A DNA stretch of 29,545 bases from Saccoglossus kowalevskii (taxonomy: Eukaryota; Hemichordata; Enteropneusta; Harrimaniidae). This document shows positions 18,601-28,000 of this stretch, in pieces. Position 1 is the first letter of the stretch. Each line of letters begins with the position of its first letter. A program made the position numbers and the translations under genes. The stretch lies in the NCBI RefSeq assembly GCF_000003605.2, contig NW_003119425.1, positions 58,956 to 88,500 of the forward strand, in the 5' to 3' direction. The notes beneath the pieces are model-generated. The model saw nothing but the letters and a program-made list of their open reading frames with translations. It was not told the DNA's origin and ran no database searches.

Positions 18601-19794
18601 GATTGGCAGAAGGTTGTCGAAGTGGTGCCGCAAGGTTTCTCAGTTTGACCCATACTATTTATTGTATCCACAATTTACAAATTTTGAGTGAATATTATAT
18701 TGATGGCCAAGTATTTGGCGTTGTTTAAACCTCAAAAGCATTTCTATTCAACCATATAACAGTTAATTTATATAACATTTTTAAATGGCCATGTTTACAG
18801 TTACAATAATAGACAGATGATAATAGACAAGCAATAAAATACGCCATCAAACACATTTAGAAATTAGAATTAATGAGTTTGTTGCTTCAATGAAATCGTG
18901 CCCAGTTGAGCATTAACCAAATTTGTTTGATTAGCTCAACAGCTCAAAATATATAACGTGTTAGTTGTATTCATCTATGCATTTAAAAGTAACAAATGTA
19001 AAACATATGACAGGTTCACCTAAAAGACAATGACAAAGAGTGGAATTGCACAATTCCCGCCAAGTTAGAAAACCACTACAAATAGATAATAAAATTGACC
19101 ATCATATATGAATATATTATTTGATATTTGATTAATTTAATTTGTTGTTTGTCTCTCTACAACAACCCCACTCGATGATAGTTTACATTGCTGTACATTT
19201 TTCACATGAATACCAGTCCAAGGAGTCAGGTGTTCTTTAGTGACGTCATTAGCTACTACCAATAAAAGAAAAATGAAACTATGCAATGAGAACATTTGTC
19301 ATCAAGTTTACAACCCATTTACATTTACATAGGGCATTTTGTTGCACATACAAGTTGTATTTTTATCACCGAAAATCATTAATCGATCCCAAACATAGCA
19401 ACATTTTCCAACAACCTAATTGCTTCGAGCCGATTATTGCTACTTGCAGCTATATTTTAATGCTAATTTGTTGATGTTTCTTGCAAAGTACACTAGACTT
19501 GGTTGTTTTGCTGATAGTATACCCAGAGCCATACCGACTATTGAAGGAACTGATAATCATTTGAATGATGATTATCACACAAGAGCATGTGCTATTGAAA
19601 AGTGTGCGCAAGTAGCTCACGCACGTGGTTTCGAGATATTTGCTTTGCAGAACGGCGGTTGGTGTGCATCCAGTGCAACTGCAGACCAGACCTATAATAA
19701 TTATGGAAAATCCACAGGCTGTAATGCCAACGGAAAAGGCGGACGTTATGCAAGTGATGTATACCTACTTAAGGTAGAGATGCAGTTTACCTGA
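15292..19794 (+). CDS. Gene B: secreted mosaic protein, PAN-EGF-TSP1-SRCR-TSP1-(WSC-like)
   Basis: Exons are 15292-15609, 16056-16185, 16313-16486, 16677-16703, 16865-17035, 17470-17613, 17723-17857 and probably 19489-19794. The first seven join in frame to give 366 residues. Order: signal peptide (about 1-26); PAN/apple-like region (Cys 46, 50, 57, 69); EGF (Cys 112-146, six cysteines); TSP1 (155-203, WSVWSLW); microexon linker (208-216); SRCR (224-319); TSP1 (325-366, WGAWSQW). All joins from exon 2 on are phase 1, typical of shuffled modules. The ATG context (A at -3, G at +4) is favourable. An extracellular adhesion or recognition role is an inference. The last exon does not join exon 7 in frame, so an exon is missing from this model or the last domain is separate. 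Confidence 0.72.
16056..16185 (+). CDS. Gene B exon 2: EGF-like domain
   Basis: The acceptor is ACGTTTACAG and the donor is CCCG|GTAAGT; phase 0 in, phase 1 out. Six cysteines at 112, 117, 123, 133, 135 and 146 match EGF spacing (C-x4-C-x5-C-x9-C-x-C-x10-C) with GFTG before the last. No Asp/Asn calcium-binding signature precedes the first cysteine. The residue before Cys 123 is Trp, so the POFUT1 O-fucose consensus is absent. Confidence 0.85.
16313..16486 (+). CDS. Gene B exon 3: thrombospondin type 1 repeat
   Basis: The acceptor is CTCATTGTAG and the donor is GATG|GTGTGT; phase 1 to phase 1. WSVWSLWSDCSATFGIG is the TSP1 start, with two WxxW motifs that are C-mannosylation sites in this family. 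YRERNRQC supplies the Arg ladder. The usual second cysteine (CSxTCGxG) is Phe here, leaving four cysteines and no POFUT2 consensus. Confidence 0.85.
16677..16703 (+). CDS. Gene B exon 4: 27-nt microexon
   Basis: Nine codons (VDIITSLNE) lie between a strong acceptor (T-run then AAATTTCAG) and donor GAAG|GTAAAC. Phase 1 to phase 1, so it can be included or skipped without changing frame. It forms the linker between TSP1 and SRCR. Confidence 0.62.
16865..17035 (+). CDS. Gene B exon 5: first half of an SRCR domain
   Basis: The acceptor is AGCATTTTCAG and the donor is TCAG|GTAATT; phase 1 to phase 1. PRLNGPGDLIGNGTLQLFV, then GGWIGV, then EAKVACKHLGFPGA, is the SRCR N-terminal half. Confidence 0.85.
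17470..17613 (+). CDS. Gene B exon 6: second half of the SRCR domain
   Basis: The acceptor is TTATGTTTCAG and the donor is AATT|GTAAGT; phase 1 to phase 1. CNGTELSLNECG, then YGGISC, matches the SRCR C-terminal half (C.GtE.sl..C ... v.C). Cysteine placement is unusual: there is an extra Cys 288, and the cysteine normally found about eight residues before the last is absent. Confidence 0.83.
17723..17857 (+). CDS. Gene B exon 7: second TSP1 repeat (possibly partial)
   Basis: The acceptor is ATATCATTTCAG and the donor is CTTG|GTAAAT; phase 1 to phase 1. WGAWSQWSKCS, then YRERTRSCVGVSC, is a TSP1 core with two WxxW motifs. Only three cysteines are present before the donor, so a closing cysteine may lie in an exon not found. 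Confidence 0.8.
17858..19488. other. Intron region of gene B with a presumed missing exon
   Basis: AT-rich. Exon 7 leaves in phase 1, but the next recognised domain enters in phase 0, so an exon of length 3n+2 is expected here. Candidate openings (for example after 18340 or 19181) were not convincing. Confidence 0.45.
19489..19794 (+). CDS. WSC-like GCF domain exon, probable 3' exon of gene B
   Basis: After a T-rich tract and TTGCAAAG, the frame reads LGCFADSIPRAIPT, then HARGFEIFALQNGGWCASSA, then NYGKSTGC and GRYASDVYLL. This pattern recurs in invertebrate multidomain extracellular proteins. It ends in TGA at 19792-19794, unless AAG|GTAGAG at 19773 is a phase-0 donor. Five cysteines are seen. 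Membership in gene B is inferred from strand, distance and domain type, not from a matching splice phase. Confidence 0.68.
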   Translation, partial: YTRLGCFADSIPRAIPTIEGTDNHLNDDYHTRACAIEKCAQVAHARGFEIFALQNGGWCASSATADQTYNNYGKSTGCNANGKGGRYASDVYLLKVEMQFT

Positions 19795-21794
19795 CAGGTA
19801 TTTTAATTAGTTAATTAGGAAACCAAGATGATTTCCCTTTTCCACAAAACTATACATTTTCGGAAAGCTTAATGTATGAATTTTAAAATTGTGTTAGTAT
19901 TTTTTTATGGACACTGTAACTTGAAATATGCACAAAAATGTGCTTTTTTGTCAAAAATGATTTAAAAAAAATTAGCTTCTGAACCATGCTTCTGTTTCCT
20001 GTCAAAATTGTTTTATGAGAACATCTGTTTACCCAGGCCAGTTGTCTGTACGATTGTTGTAACACTGTTCAACCACAAACAATGCCCCGACGGCGTTTTG
20101 AAGATAAACACATTGTCAATCATTTGTAAAAATTTCAAAGCAAAAGGTCTAGGAGCTATTTTTTTAAGTTCTGGGATGTGCACTAAAAAGAAGCTGAGAT
20201 AATTGCTAATTTGCATAACAATTCACTCAGTAAGAAGTTTGCTAATGCTCATAATTAAAATGGCTGTAACAGTTCCAAATTTAAATGTATTATCGTTCTG
20301 TTAAAAGTTAAATATAGTGCATAATATGGAGATCCCGTCATTTCTTTTTTTCACCATGTTTCTTTTTTATTATTTATGTACAGCCTTGCTAAATCTTGCT
20401 AAGCATTCAAAAGAGAGAATGTTTTTACCTGTTATCTATATTTAAAAAACGTTTTTGAGTATGTTCCACTATTCACAATTCTACAAAATTTCAACAGTCT
20501 ATAGAAAAGACTGTTTGGATAATAACAAGCAAAAAAAAAATAACTAAAAATTCACTCCCAAGTGCTTACAAACCTGTATCTCTACCTTAAATAATATATG
20601 TATTAATTTCATTTTGTGACAAAATGCGCTGCGTTTCTTTCTTTATTTCCATATGAATGTATCCACTTTATTTGTTTGCGATTTTTAAATTGTGAATTCA
20701 CAATAGCTGAAACGTGCTACTTTGTCCATTTAAAGGTGGAAACTTTAGTTGTATTCACAATTTCCTAATTAGTTTTGCTACATCACATAGACACCGAGAG
20801 CAACTGACCGACAGCATTCAATTTTCAGTTAGCTGTCTTATATAGACTGGTTATATTGCGAGACGACATTCATACATTACGACAAACTAATCGTCATATC
20901 TGTTTTGGTGAAACGATGATGATTACGATGTGATGTAAGAAATGTTACGTTTCATATAAAGTTGATGCCTAAGGTCATTATATATGTCCGAGAATATACA
21001 ATAAAATTTAATTAATGAGCGCAATTACGATTATCTTTGATATTTATGTATGTGGTATATTACGTATATATCCGTAAATGGTACAATTCATTTACAAAAC
21101 TATTACAATCATCGTTATTGTTTTCATAATATTGATTTATTATGTCCACGTTGAAGGTAATTACAATTGGTGAGATGCATTATATTTATGTCTAAGGTTG
21201 TTACATTTATTATTAAACGTTTGTATTTGTGATTTATTTCTTTAAACTGATTGATTACCGATGTATGTGTTTGCGTTATTAGCTGTTGTGTTTACATTGA
21301 CGTCTTACATCCATGTCAGCCAATAAATGATTACGAAATTCATAAAATATAATCTCTCTTAAAATGCCAAGAACAATATTATATGAATTCATCTACTAGC
21401 CTCACGTGAATTTAATAAAGATAGTTTAGCAGAAAGTATCAAAAGTGTAGTAATTGTGGGATATACAAAGCATACACAACAATGTACAAAGTACTGACAG
21501 CAATCGATGACACATAACTCGTCATTATACTGTTGGCATGCACAATGCTTGGATCAGTAAATAAGAGGAGGTACAAATATATATCTAGGTTACTTATATT
21601 ATATAAATCAACATTTTCCCACCGCATAATAAAACATGATTACTATTTTAATAGACATAATGACATTGCAACTATTTCGATATAAACTGACGGTAACACC
21701 ATCGTATTGTTCGCCACTCATACTCTCAAGGGTATTCAGAAGTAGTAAATTCATTCAGAGTTTAGGGCACGGTTCTGAAAATTCTCAACTCTAT
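19795..21794. other. Intergenic spacer after gene B, no gene recognised
   Basis: AT-rich, with only short ORFs. An inverted copy of the CTAATTTGCATAA core lies at 20206-20218. No clear AATAAA was found close to the stop codon at 19794. Confidence 0.45.
20205..20222. repeat. Dispersed repeat core GCTAATTTGCATAACAAT
   Basis: This 18-bp string recurs exactly at 26613-26630. It contains CTAATTTGCATAA, the reverse complement of the core of the tandem array at 1515-2020. Confidence 0.6.
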
Positions 21795-21855
21795 ATTGCC
21801 GATTAGATTCGTGACTCACAGCCTCACTTAGCATAGTTGTCGATATATGTCCTTT
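21795..21855. repeat. 61-bp dispersed repeat, copy 1
   Basis: The sequence beginning ATTGCCGATTAGATT and continuing GTGACTCACAGCCTCA and TTAGCATAGTTGTCGA matches 29485-29545 with about four differences. Same strand, 7.7 kb apart. Confidence 0.85.
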
Positions 21856-22740
21856 GATATGGCACGCTTTTACCTCCACAGATGCCGTAGTTCATTTTAA
21901 TAAAAAGCCCACTACATTCAAACGAGGGACGTCAGCTTTATAAAGAGGATGTTAATTGTGTATATTATTTGTATTGATGAGATTACCACGGTCTGAAAAG
22001 ATCACAATATATGCGTTAATTATTTCCCTAAATTATATATACATATTTATGAAATTATCAGACATACATAATATACATATACATGAAGGAGAATGTCAGT
22101 TTTCAGTTAAATATGCCAAATTGTCATCGTTGGCAAATGTTATTCAATAACTAATATTTTGCCAATAAACTCGAGTTGAAACGTACATAATGCGAACATT
22201 TCAAAAGTTGTCACGTGTTATGGCATTCGACAATTTTGAAACCACAAGCTATCACACCGCACAACACATGACAGAGTCAAAGATTTGGAAAGATTTTGGT
22301 TGTATGTAACCAAACGCCACCTTGACATAGCACAAACAGTTCATGATTTCTTATGGTAATGACAGTGTTCATATAACGTTATTTGGGGGAGAAGGCTTAA
22401 AACTGTTGCTAGGCACCTCTAAAATAATTCTATTGTTGTGATAGTGGACATTCAATCTGCCAAATTGTAATGTTATCAAGAGGTTTTACTATGGCTGCCT
22501 TTTGTTTTGTGGCAGCTAATAGTGTGACAGCTGTTTCTATAATACACACCTCATACGCAAAATAACAATAGACTTTGAGGTGTTTTTTTTGAACAACCTC
22601 CAACGATATTTGAAGGGAATCAGATATTTCCTGTAATAGTAAACACGCAATTGTTGTAAACAATTCTAGCGCCAGCGTCTTGGGTGTTTAGTTTATGGAT
22701 TTCATATGACGAGATGACGTGTCGGAAAATTCATCAAGGT
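21856..22740. other. Intergenic spacer, no gene recognised
   Basis: AT-rich, with short ORFs only, including a 77-codon minus frame at 22663-22430 with no recognisable feature. Confidence 0.45.
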
Positions 22741-22840
22741 CGACGTTTACTTGCTAGGAGGTTGTAGAAGCTGCGTTACCATTCAAATTATTGCTCTCCT
22801 GGTTCTGTGTTGTACGTTGTGCGTTTATAAGTGCGAACTC

Positions 22841-23210
22841 CGTATCAGGGGGGAAATCTTCCCTCTGGGGTTCTCCACACTTGTCAGGGGGGAATCTCGT
22901 CTCGTCTCTATATCGCGTCCCCTTGAAGTACGGGATCGGGAAAGTCACTTAAGCTTTACAGTCAAATAAGACACACACAACAAAATACGTTTCAACTCTC
23001 GTCTTAGTCGGTCTTTCGTGCACTCTATAAGACACAGCGCCCTGGGGAAAAGTCCCCAAGACTATCGCAAGGCTGACCCAAGACTAGCCCAAGTCTGGAC
23101 TTAGACTCGCCCGAAAACTCTCCAAGACTGGACTCTCGACTGCGTCTATCGTGGTGTACTCGCCAAGACCAACTCAAACTCTCTTTATTCATTTTCAAAA
23201 CTCTAACCAA
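22841..23210. other. G/C-rich block with CAAGACT motifs, possible mobile-element remnant
   Basis: TCAGGGGGGAA occurs twice (22845 and 22884). Between about 23050 and 23170 the motifs CCAAGACT, CAAGTCT and GACTCTCGACT recur. ORFs on both strands here reflect composition. It may be a decayed LTR or another repeat; no family recognised. Confidence 0.35.
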
Positions 23211-24197
23211 TTACAAAGCAGAAAAAAGACTCTAGGGCATAACCTTCAATCATAAAGCCAATCACACTAAGTACTGAATACGTCATATCTTTTGATTAAT
23301 CGTTCACTACATTAATAACTACAAATACCAACTGTCAGAAATAGTAGTACGAATAGCGACGGTTATCTCGTAATTAGTTCCAAATCACTGAGTCGAGTTC
23401 CGTCCAGGACCTCGCCTGCCTAAACGATGACAGACATAACACAGCCATTCGCTAATAATCAGCTAATTAAGTCGATTAACAGATACGCGAAAACAAATTC
23501 ATCATACACCTGTAGATTAAAAAAATTGTTGGGGGTTTTCAGCATTTGCATTTTCTAGACTTAAAATATATAAATCAGTATATTTAATTTATAAAATACC
23601 ATATACGTCCAATCCTAATTTAAGATTATATATTTATGAAATTACACTTGAAATCAAACATGTAGACTTATTCTTAAAATAATTCAATATATAAATGGCC
23701 CTGTACTTTAGTGAAAGAAGCTAATTTTCTCATAGTTTATTCTATATTATGTATTGACTCATATACTTGTATGATTCCCCACATAAATGTAAATACATAT
23801 ATGGGAATAACCGCTAAAATAATCAATCTGCAAAGCACACATTTCTGAAAACACGCACAAAGACCTTTTTAATGACATCACACATCATCATGACCAGTAT
23901 CTACAAATGGTATCAAATCTGCAAACAAACGTCACATTAGTCTAGATAGTTCCACTGTATTCGTATAGTGTCTTGGTTATTTGCTCTATGGTTATTAGTG
24001 TTTTCACATCGATCAAGGTACCCACATATCAAGTATAAAAGCAACTATTGAGCTGGTAATTTTTTCGAAAATAGTCGAAAATACCATTTACCAAAAATGA
24101 CATTTTACTGAAAATTTTGAATTGAAAATGGTGAAATTGATGATCAAATTAAACAGAATTCAACCCTAGTCACCTATATACCAAATAAAAAAACAAA
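23211..24197. other. AT-rich spacer, no gene recognised
   Basis: No coding features were seen. Low-complexity AT runs occur, with GAAAATAGTCGAAAATACCA near 24070. Confidence 0.45.
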
Positions 24198-24430
24198 TTG
24201 CCCCCGTATTTTTCAGTAAAATTGTTGATGGAAGACGGACGTGCAACAGACGAACCGGGAATTCGCCTCAGCTCAGCTCTGTCAACTTCGATGACAGCAG
24301 AACTAAAAAATAGATTTGGTCCATGGATTATGTCGGCTACAGAAAACAAGGGCATATATAGAACAATAGCGACGATTCATAAACATTTCACATGTTCATT
24401 TGTTCAAAAACAATACCCGTTTACTAGAAA
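24198..24430 (+). pseudogene. Possible hAT transposase remnant
   Basis: The plus frame reads RLSSALSTSMTAELKNRFG, then IYRTIATIHKHFTCSF. This resembles the hAT pattern of a leucine-rich helix ending in KRFG, followed by Y.IATLLDPRFK..FF, with the DPRFK core degraded to HKHFT. A T-run and the end of similarity follow. The opposite strand is also open for 61 codons. It lies about 500 bp beyond the last recognised exon of gene C. Confidence 0.38.
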
Positions 24431-24926
24431 GTGTTTTTTTGCCGCTGTTTTAACAAGACTCAATAACAGAGCAAAAACCAATTTAAAATTTTTTTTTTTT
24501 TCAGCAGCAAATCTCTGGTTTAAAACTAAAGTTAACATAATCTATGAGCTGTGTGAATAAATGGTCACTCTACTGAATGTAATAAGCAGGTGGTTTTTGA
24601 TTGAATGTAATTTAGCTATGATACATACACATAGAAAATGCGTTGCCTAATGTTCTTCTATAAAGTTACATAAGGTCATAGAAACACCAAAATCTAAATC
24701 TCGCCAAATTCGATATTGCTAATAATTAACAAGTGTTTGAGACCATGATCTGACCTCGAAAAATTTCGTTAATTTACTAACGATATTTTATTCACTCTCT
24801 ATCTATAAGTGCAAGTGTAATGATTTGAGCTTTAGTTTATTTACTATGACTTTTCAGAAGTGGCGTATTACATGTTAAATGTGCTGTAATTGTTATATAG
24901 ATGCATAACAACATAATTATACTCAC
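24431..24926. other. Region left of gene C exon 3, expected to hold or precede its last exon
   Basis: Exon 3 of gene C leaves an open frame at 24927, but no minus-strand exon with the expected C-terminal O-fucosyltransferase features was found here. A T-run lies at 24489-24501. Confidence 0.4.
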
Positions 24927-25043
24927 GATACATATCTCCTGTTCCACCAATGACAACTCATACCCATCAAGACTGGCATTGATGTTTTCTGATGTGAAAA
25001 TACGATCATGTAGTACTATTTCAACTAGATGACGAAGAATGTC
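24927..25043 (-). CDS. Gene C exon with ELSLVEQEIC
   Basis: A 117-nt exon (39 codons) runs from acceptor TTAATTTAG to consensus donor ATC|GTGAGT, phase 0 to phase 0. It reads DILRHLVEIVLHD, then SLDGYELSLVEQEIC. It joins the middle exon in frame. Confidence 0.65.
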
Positions 25044-28000
25044 CTAAATTAAATAAAATAATTAAATATAAATTAATTATTATAATAATTGACAAAAATA
25101 TATTTCGCAAGAGTTTTTGTTATTATGGCAGCTAGCTGTAAATATGGTAACTATGTTGTTGTCGACAGTTCACCAATTACCAAAAATGACAACCAATTCG
25201 CATTTGCCATGAATAAATGTTTTAGGAAATCCTTTATGTGAGATTTCAAAATACTTGTTGGCGTTCATGTACGAATATATCTAAACTTACGAAATGCAAT
25301 ATGCCCATAGCTTGTATTAGCTTAACATTATCAAAAACGAAATAAATGAAAAGTTTACAACAATATTTGTAATCATGTATTAGGAACAGAGCAGATGATC
25401 AGTTGTTATTTTATCGATCTAATAAAAAATACTAACTTTTAAGAATAAGACAAGTAACAATAGTTTACGTTTATTTGGATTGTAAATAGATTGGATTGCT
25501 GCTGAATGCATGTTTAACGCAATGTTTCTTTTTATACATATCATAATTAAATAACACGATTAATTGTGGCTTAACCTACCCTTGACCAATTCGAACAGGA
25601 TACATATATCCTGTCTATTCCTGTTTTATTCATAATATCTGCTATATCTTCACTGATTGTTTTGGCCATTAATGCAAACTGGTATATTTTATCCTCACAC
25701 ATAGAATTGTAGAACAGACTGAGATTTGACTTTGTATTACCCTTTAAATGTAAGGCACATCTGAGAATGATATTAAAAACTAAACATTCCTTAATCAGTG
25801 TGAATTCCTAGACAGTACAGGTAACGCACATATAATCAAGCCTGTTTGCAAACAAAGGTATTTAATAATTGGTCTGCCAATTTTTGGAAATAAGGGTATG
25901 ACCAAGTCACAATTGGTTTCAAACGGGAAATTACTTATACAAATATATACACACCAAATAATACAATACGTTATTAATTTTCAAATATAATTACTACCTT
26001 ATACTAAAATATGTTTGGATATTTAGAGTACTAAAAAATTTCCACTTATGGTCCGGTTAGACTTAAAATACATCCCGAATATTCATTTTTGAGATATAAT
26101 TTTTAGTATGTGTTGATTCTTGGATATTTCATCTTTGTCGTCCTGTACGTTTAGTAATTCAAACTTCCCAATTTGCGTAAAAAGGGTGAGTTTTGCGATT
26201 TCGACATCGAAAATGCCTTTGCTTCATTATTTGCTTAGAGACGGCCACTTAGGTATGTGCACTGTAACTTGCAGCAAATAAACCTAAAAACGTTAGGTAA
26301 TCAAACAAAAATGACGTTGTACTGAAGTCCAAAAAGTACGTTCAAGGTCTGCATTTTTTCGTAGCATAAAAACGATTTACTCCTTGGCTTATTGTGACAC
26401 CCTCAAATCAACTGATTTTCATTCCCCTCACGAGTCTAAATGGTATGTGCCTCCATTTTAAGCCATGACTCGAAAAAGTATTTTTTGCTTGACGTGTTCA
26501 TTTAACTTCAATTGCGTTTCAGTGGCTGTCACAGTCGTATTCTGAGTCTTGCCGATAACATTTTGGTTCAAATTCACGTAGATATCGCCGAGAAAACAAA
26601 TTTTCAACTAAAGCTAATTTGCATAACAATGTTTTTGCCCTTGGTCGCCATATTGGAGACCGCATACAACTTGGGGAAATTCACTCGCATTAAATTGCGT
26701 TCGCGTGATAGGCAAAAATGTATTTGCACTAAAGTATGTTCAACATTTACACTTTCGCATAGCATAAACACGGGTTTTACCCACAATTACTAAAATCAAA
26801 ATATAATTGAAGTATCTATTGCCGCGGTAAATTGCTTTGACCTCTCTTCGCTCAAAAGGCAAAGGCCATAAGACTAGATTCTCAAGGACGCAGGTCGTTT
26901 GGATCAGACGATTTCTTTTGTTTCCAAACATGGCAACGATGTTTTTGGTGAATGTATAACATGTTCTGTTCCAATAAAGGATTTTGATATGCATAACAAT
27001 TCTTTATTGAAAATGTTACTGTACTCTCTTAAATTTGACAATGCCACTAGCCCAAGATGGACTTCCTGATCAACACGTTGTTGAATGTTCGCGTCACTGT
27101 ACGTAAAAACACACTCCCGAACTTGACAATTTTAAAGTTCAGATCAATAAGCAAATAGATGAAAATATCAGTTGCATAAATCATGAAGATTGATGACTCA
27201 ATTGCTGACCGGGATAGCTGCATTTAGTGTTCTTCTCTATGCAATATAAACGCATATCGATGTTGTGGTCGGCCAAAGATGACAGTATGTTTTGGTTCAA
27301 CGGCTCTCAAGGCACAGGCAACTGACATTTCCATGGACTTTTTTTACTATTCTGACGTGTTCTGGGCGTCAGACACTGACGAGTAAGTAAGTACTAGTAA
27401 ACAGTTCGGGACATAGTTAATACAAGCCGGTAGGCTAGTTGACGATCTGCTCTGCTCAAAAAACAAGCAACATGTTTTTGGCTGTGTCCATGGTAGGACA
27501 TGAATGTGAAACTAAAGTCAGTTTATAACTAAATGGGCCCTGTATACGAAGTTCACAAAACCCATTCAGTCTTTAGAAGTCACTTAGTTTATTACTAAGA
27601 CGTATACATTTATTATTTCCAACCATTTTGTGATAGTATTTTTCTAGAATTTTCTATGAAAACAGCACTTACAGTTCATTCAAAGTTCAAAGTTGCGTTG
27701 GGATTACATTGATACAGTGTAACAATGTCGGCGCCTGTGATATTTTACCAGTGTCAAAAGTAGCCAAAATAAAAAGCATGATTATTTGAACACTGCTATT
27801 ACAAAACTGGTAGGAGGTAATACATTTGGGGCAAAAGTATTCAAAAACCCGTTTTTGGCTGTTGCAGTGGCAGTGGTGGGCCAGGATTTGTTTACAGTTA
27901 GTGATGGTACAACCTACATATGAAGTATGAACAAAATCAGCCGAGCCTAAAAAATCACAGAGGAGTTAAAAGCCGTTGCTGGTGAAAAGTTACTCCAACT

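Noticed and set aside
19141-19236. Candidate extra gene B exon after the acceptor-like GATGATAG
   Set aside because: It would leave in phase 1 at a weak donor and so does not solve the phase break to the GCF domain.
24170-24355. Minus-strand ORF as the missing C-terminal exon of gene C
   Set aside because: It lacks the expected features after VEQEIC, no clean acceptor in phase 0 was found, and the plus strand gives a better (hAT-like) reading.
26512-26793. 93-codon plus ORF within the gene C intron
   Set aside because: Overlaps minus-strand ORFs and shows no motif; probably repeat-derived open sequence.
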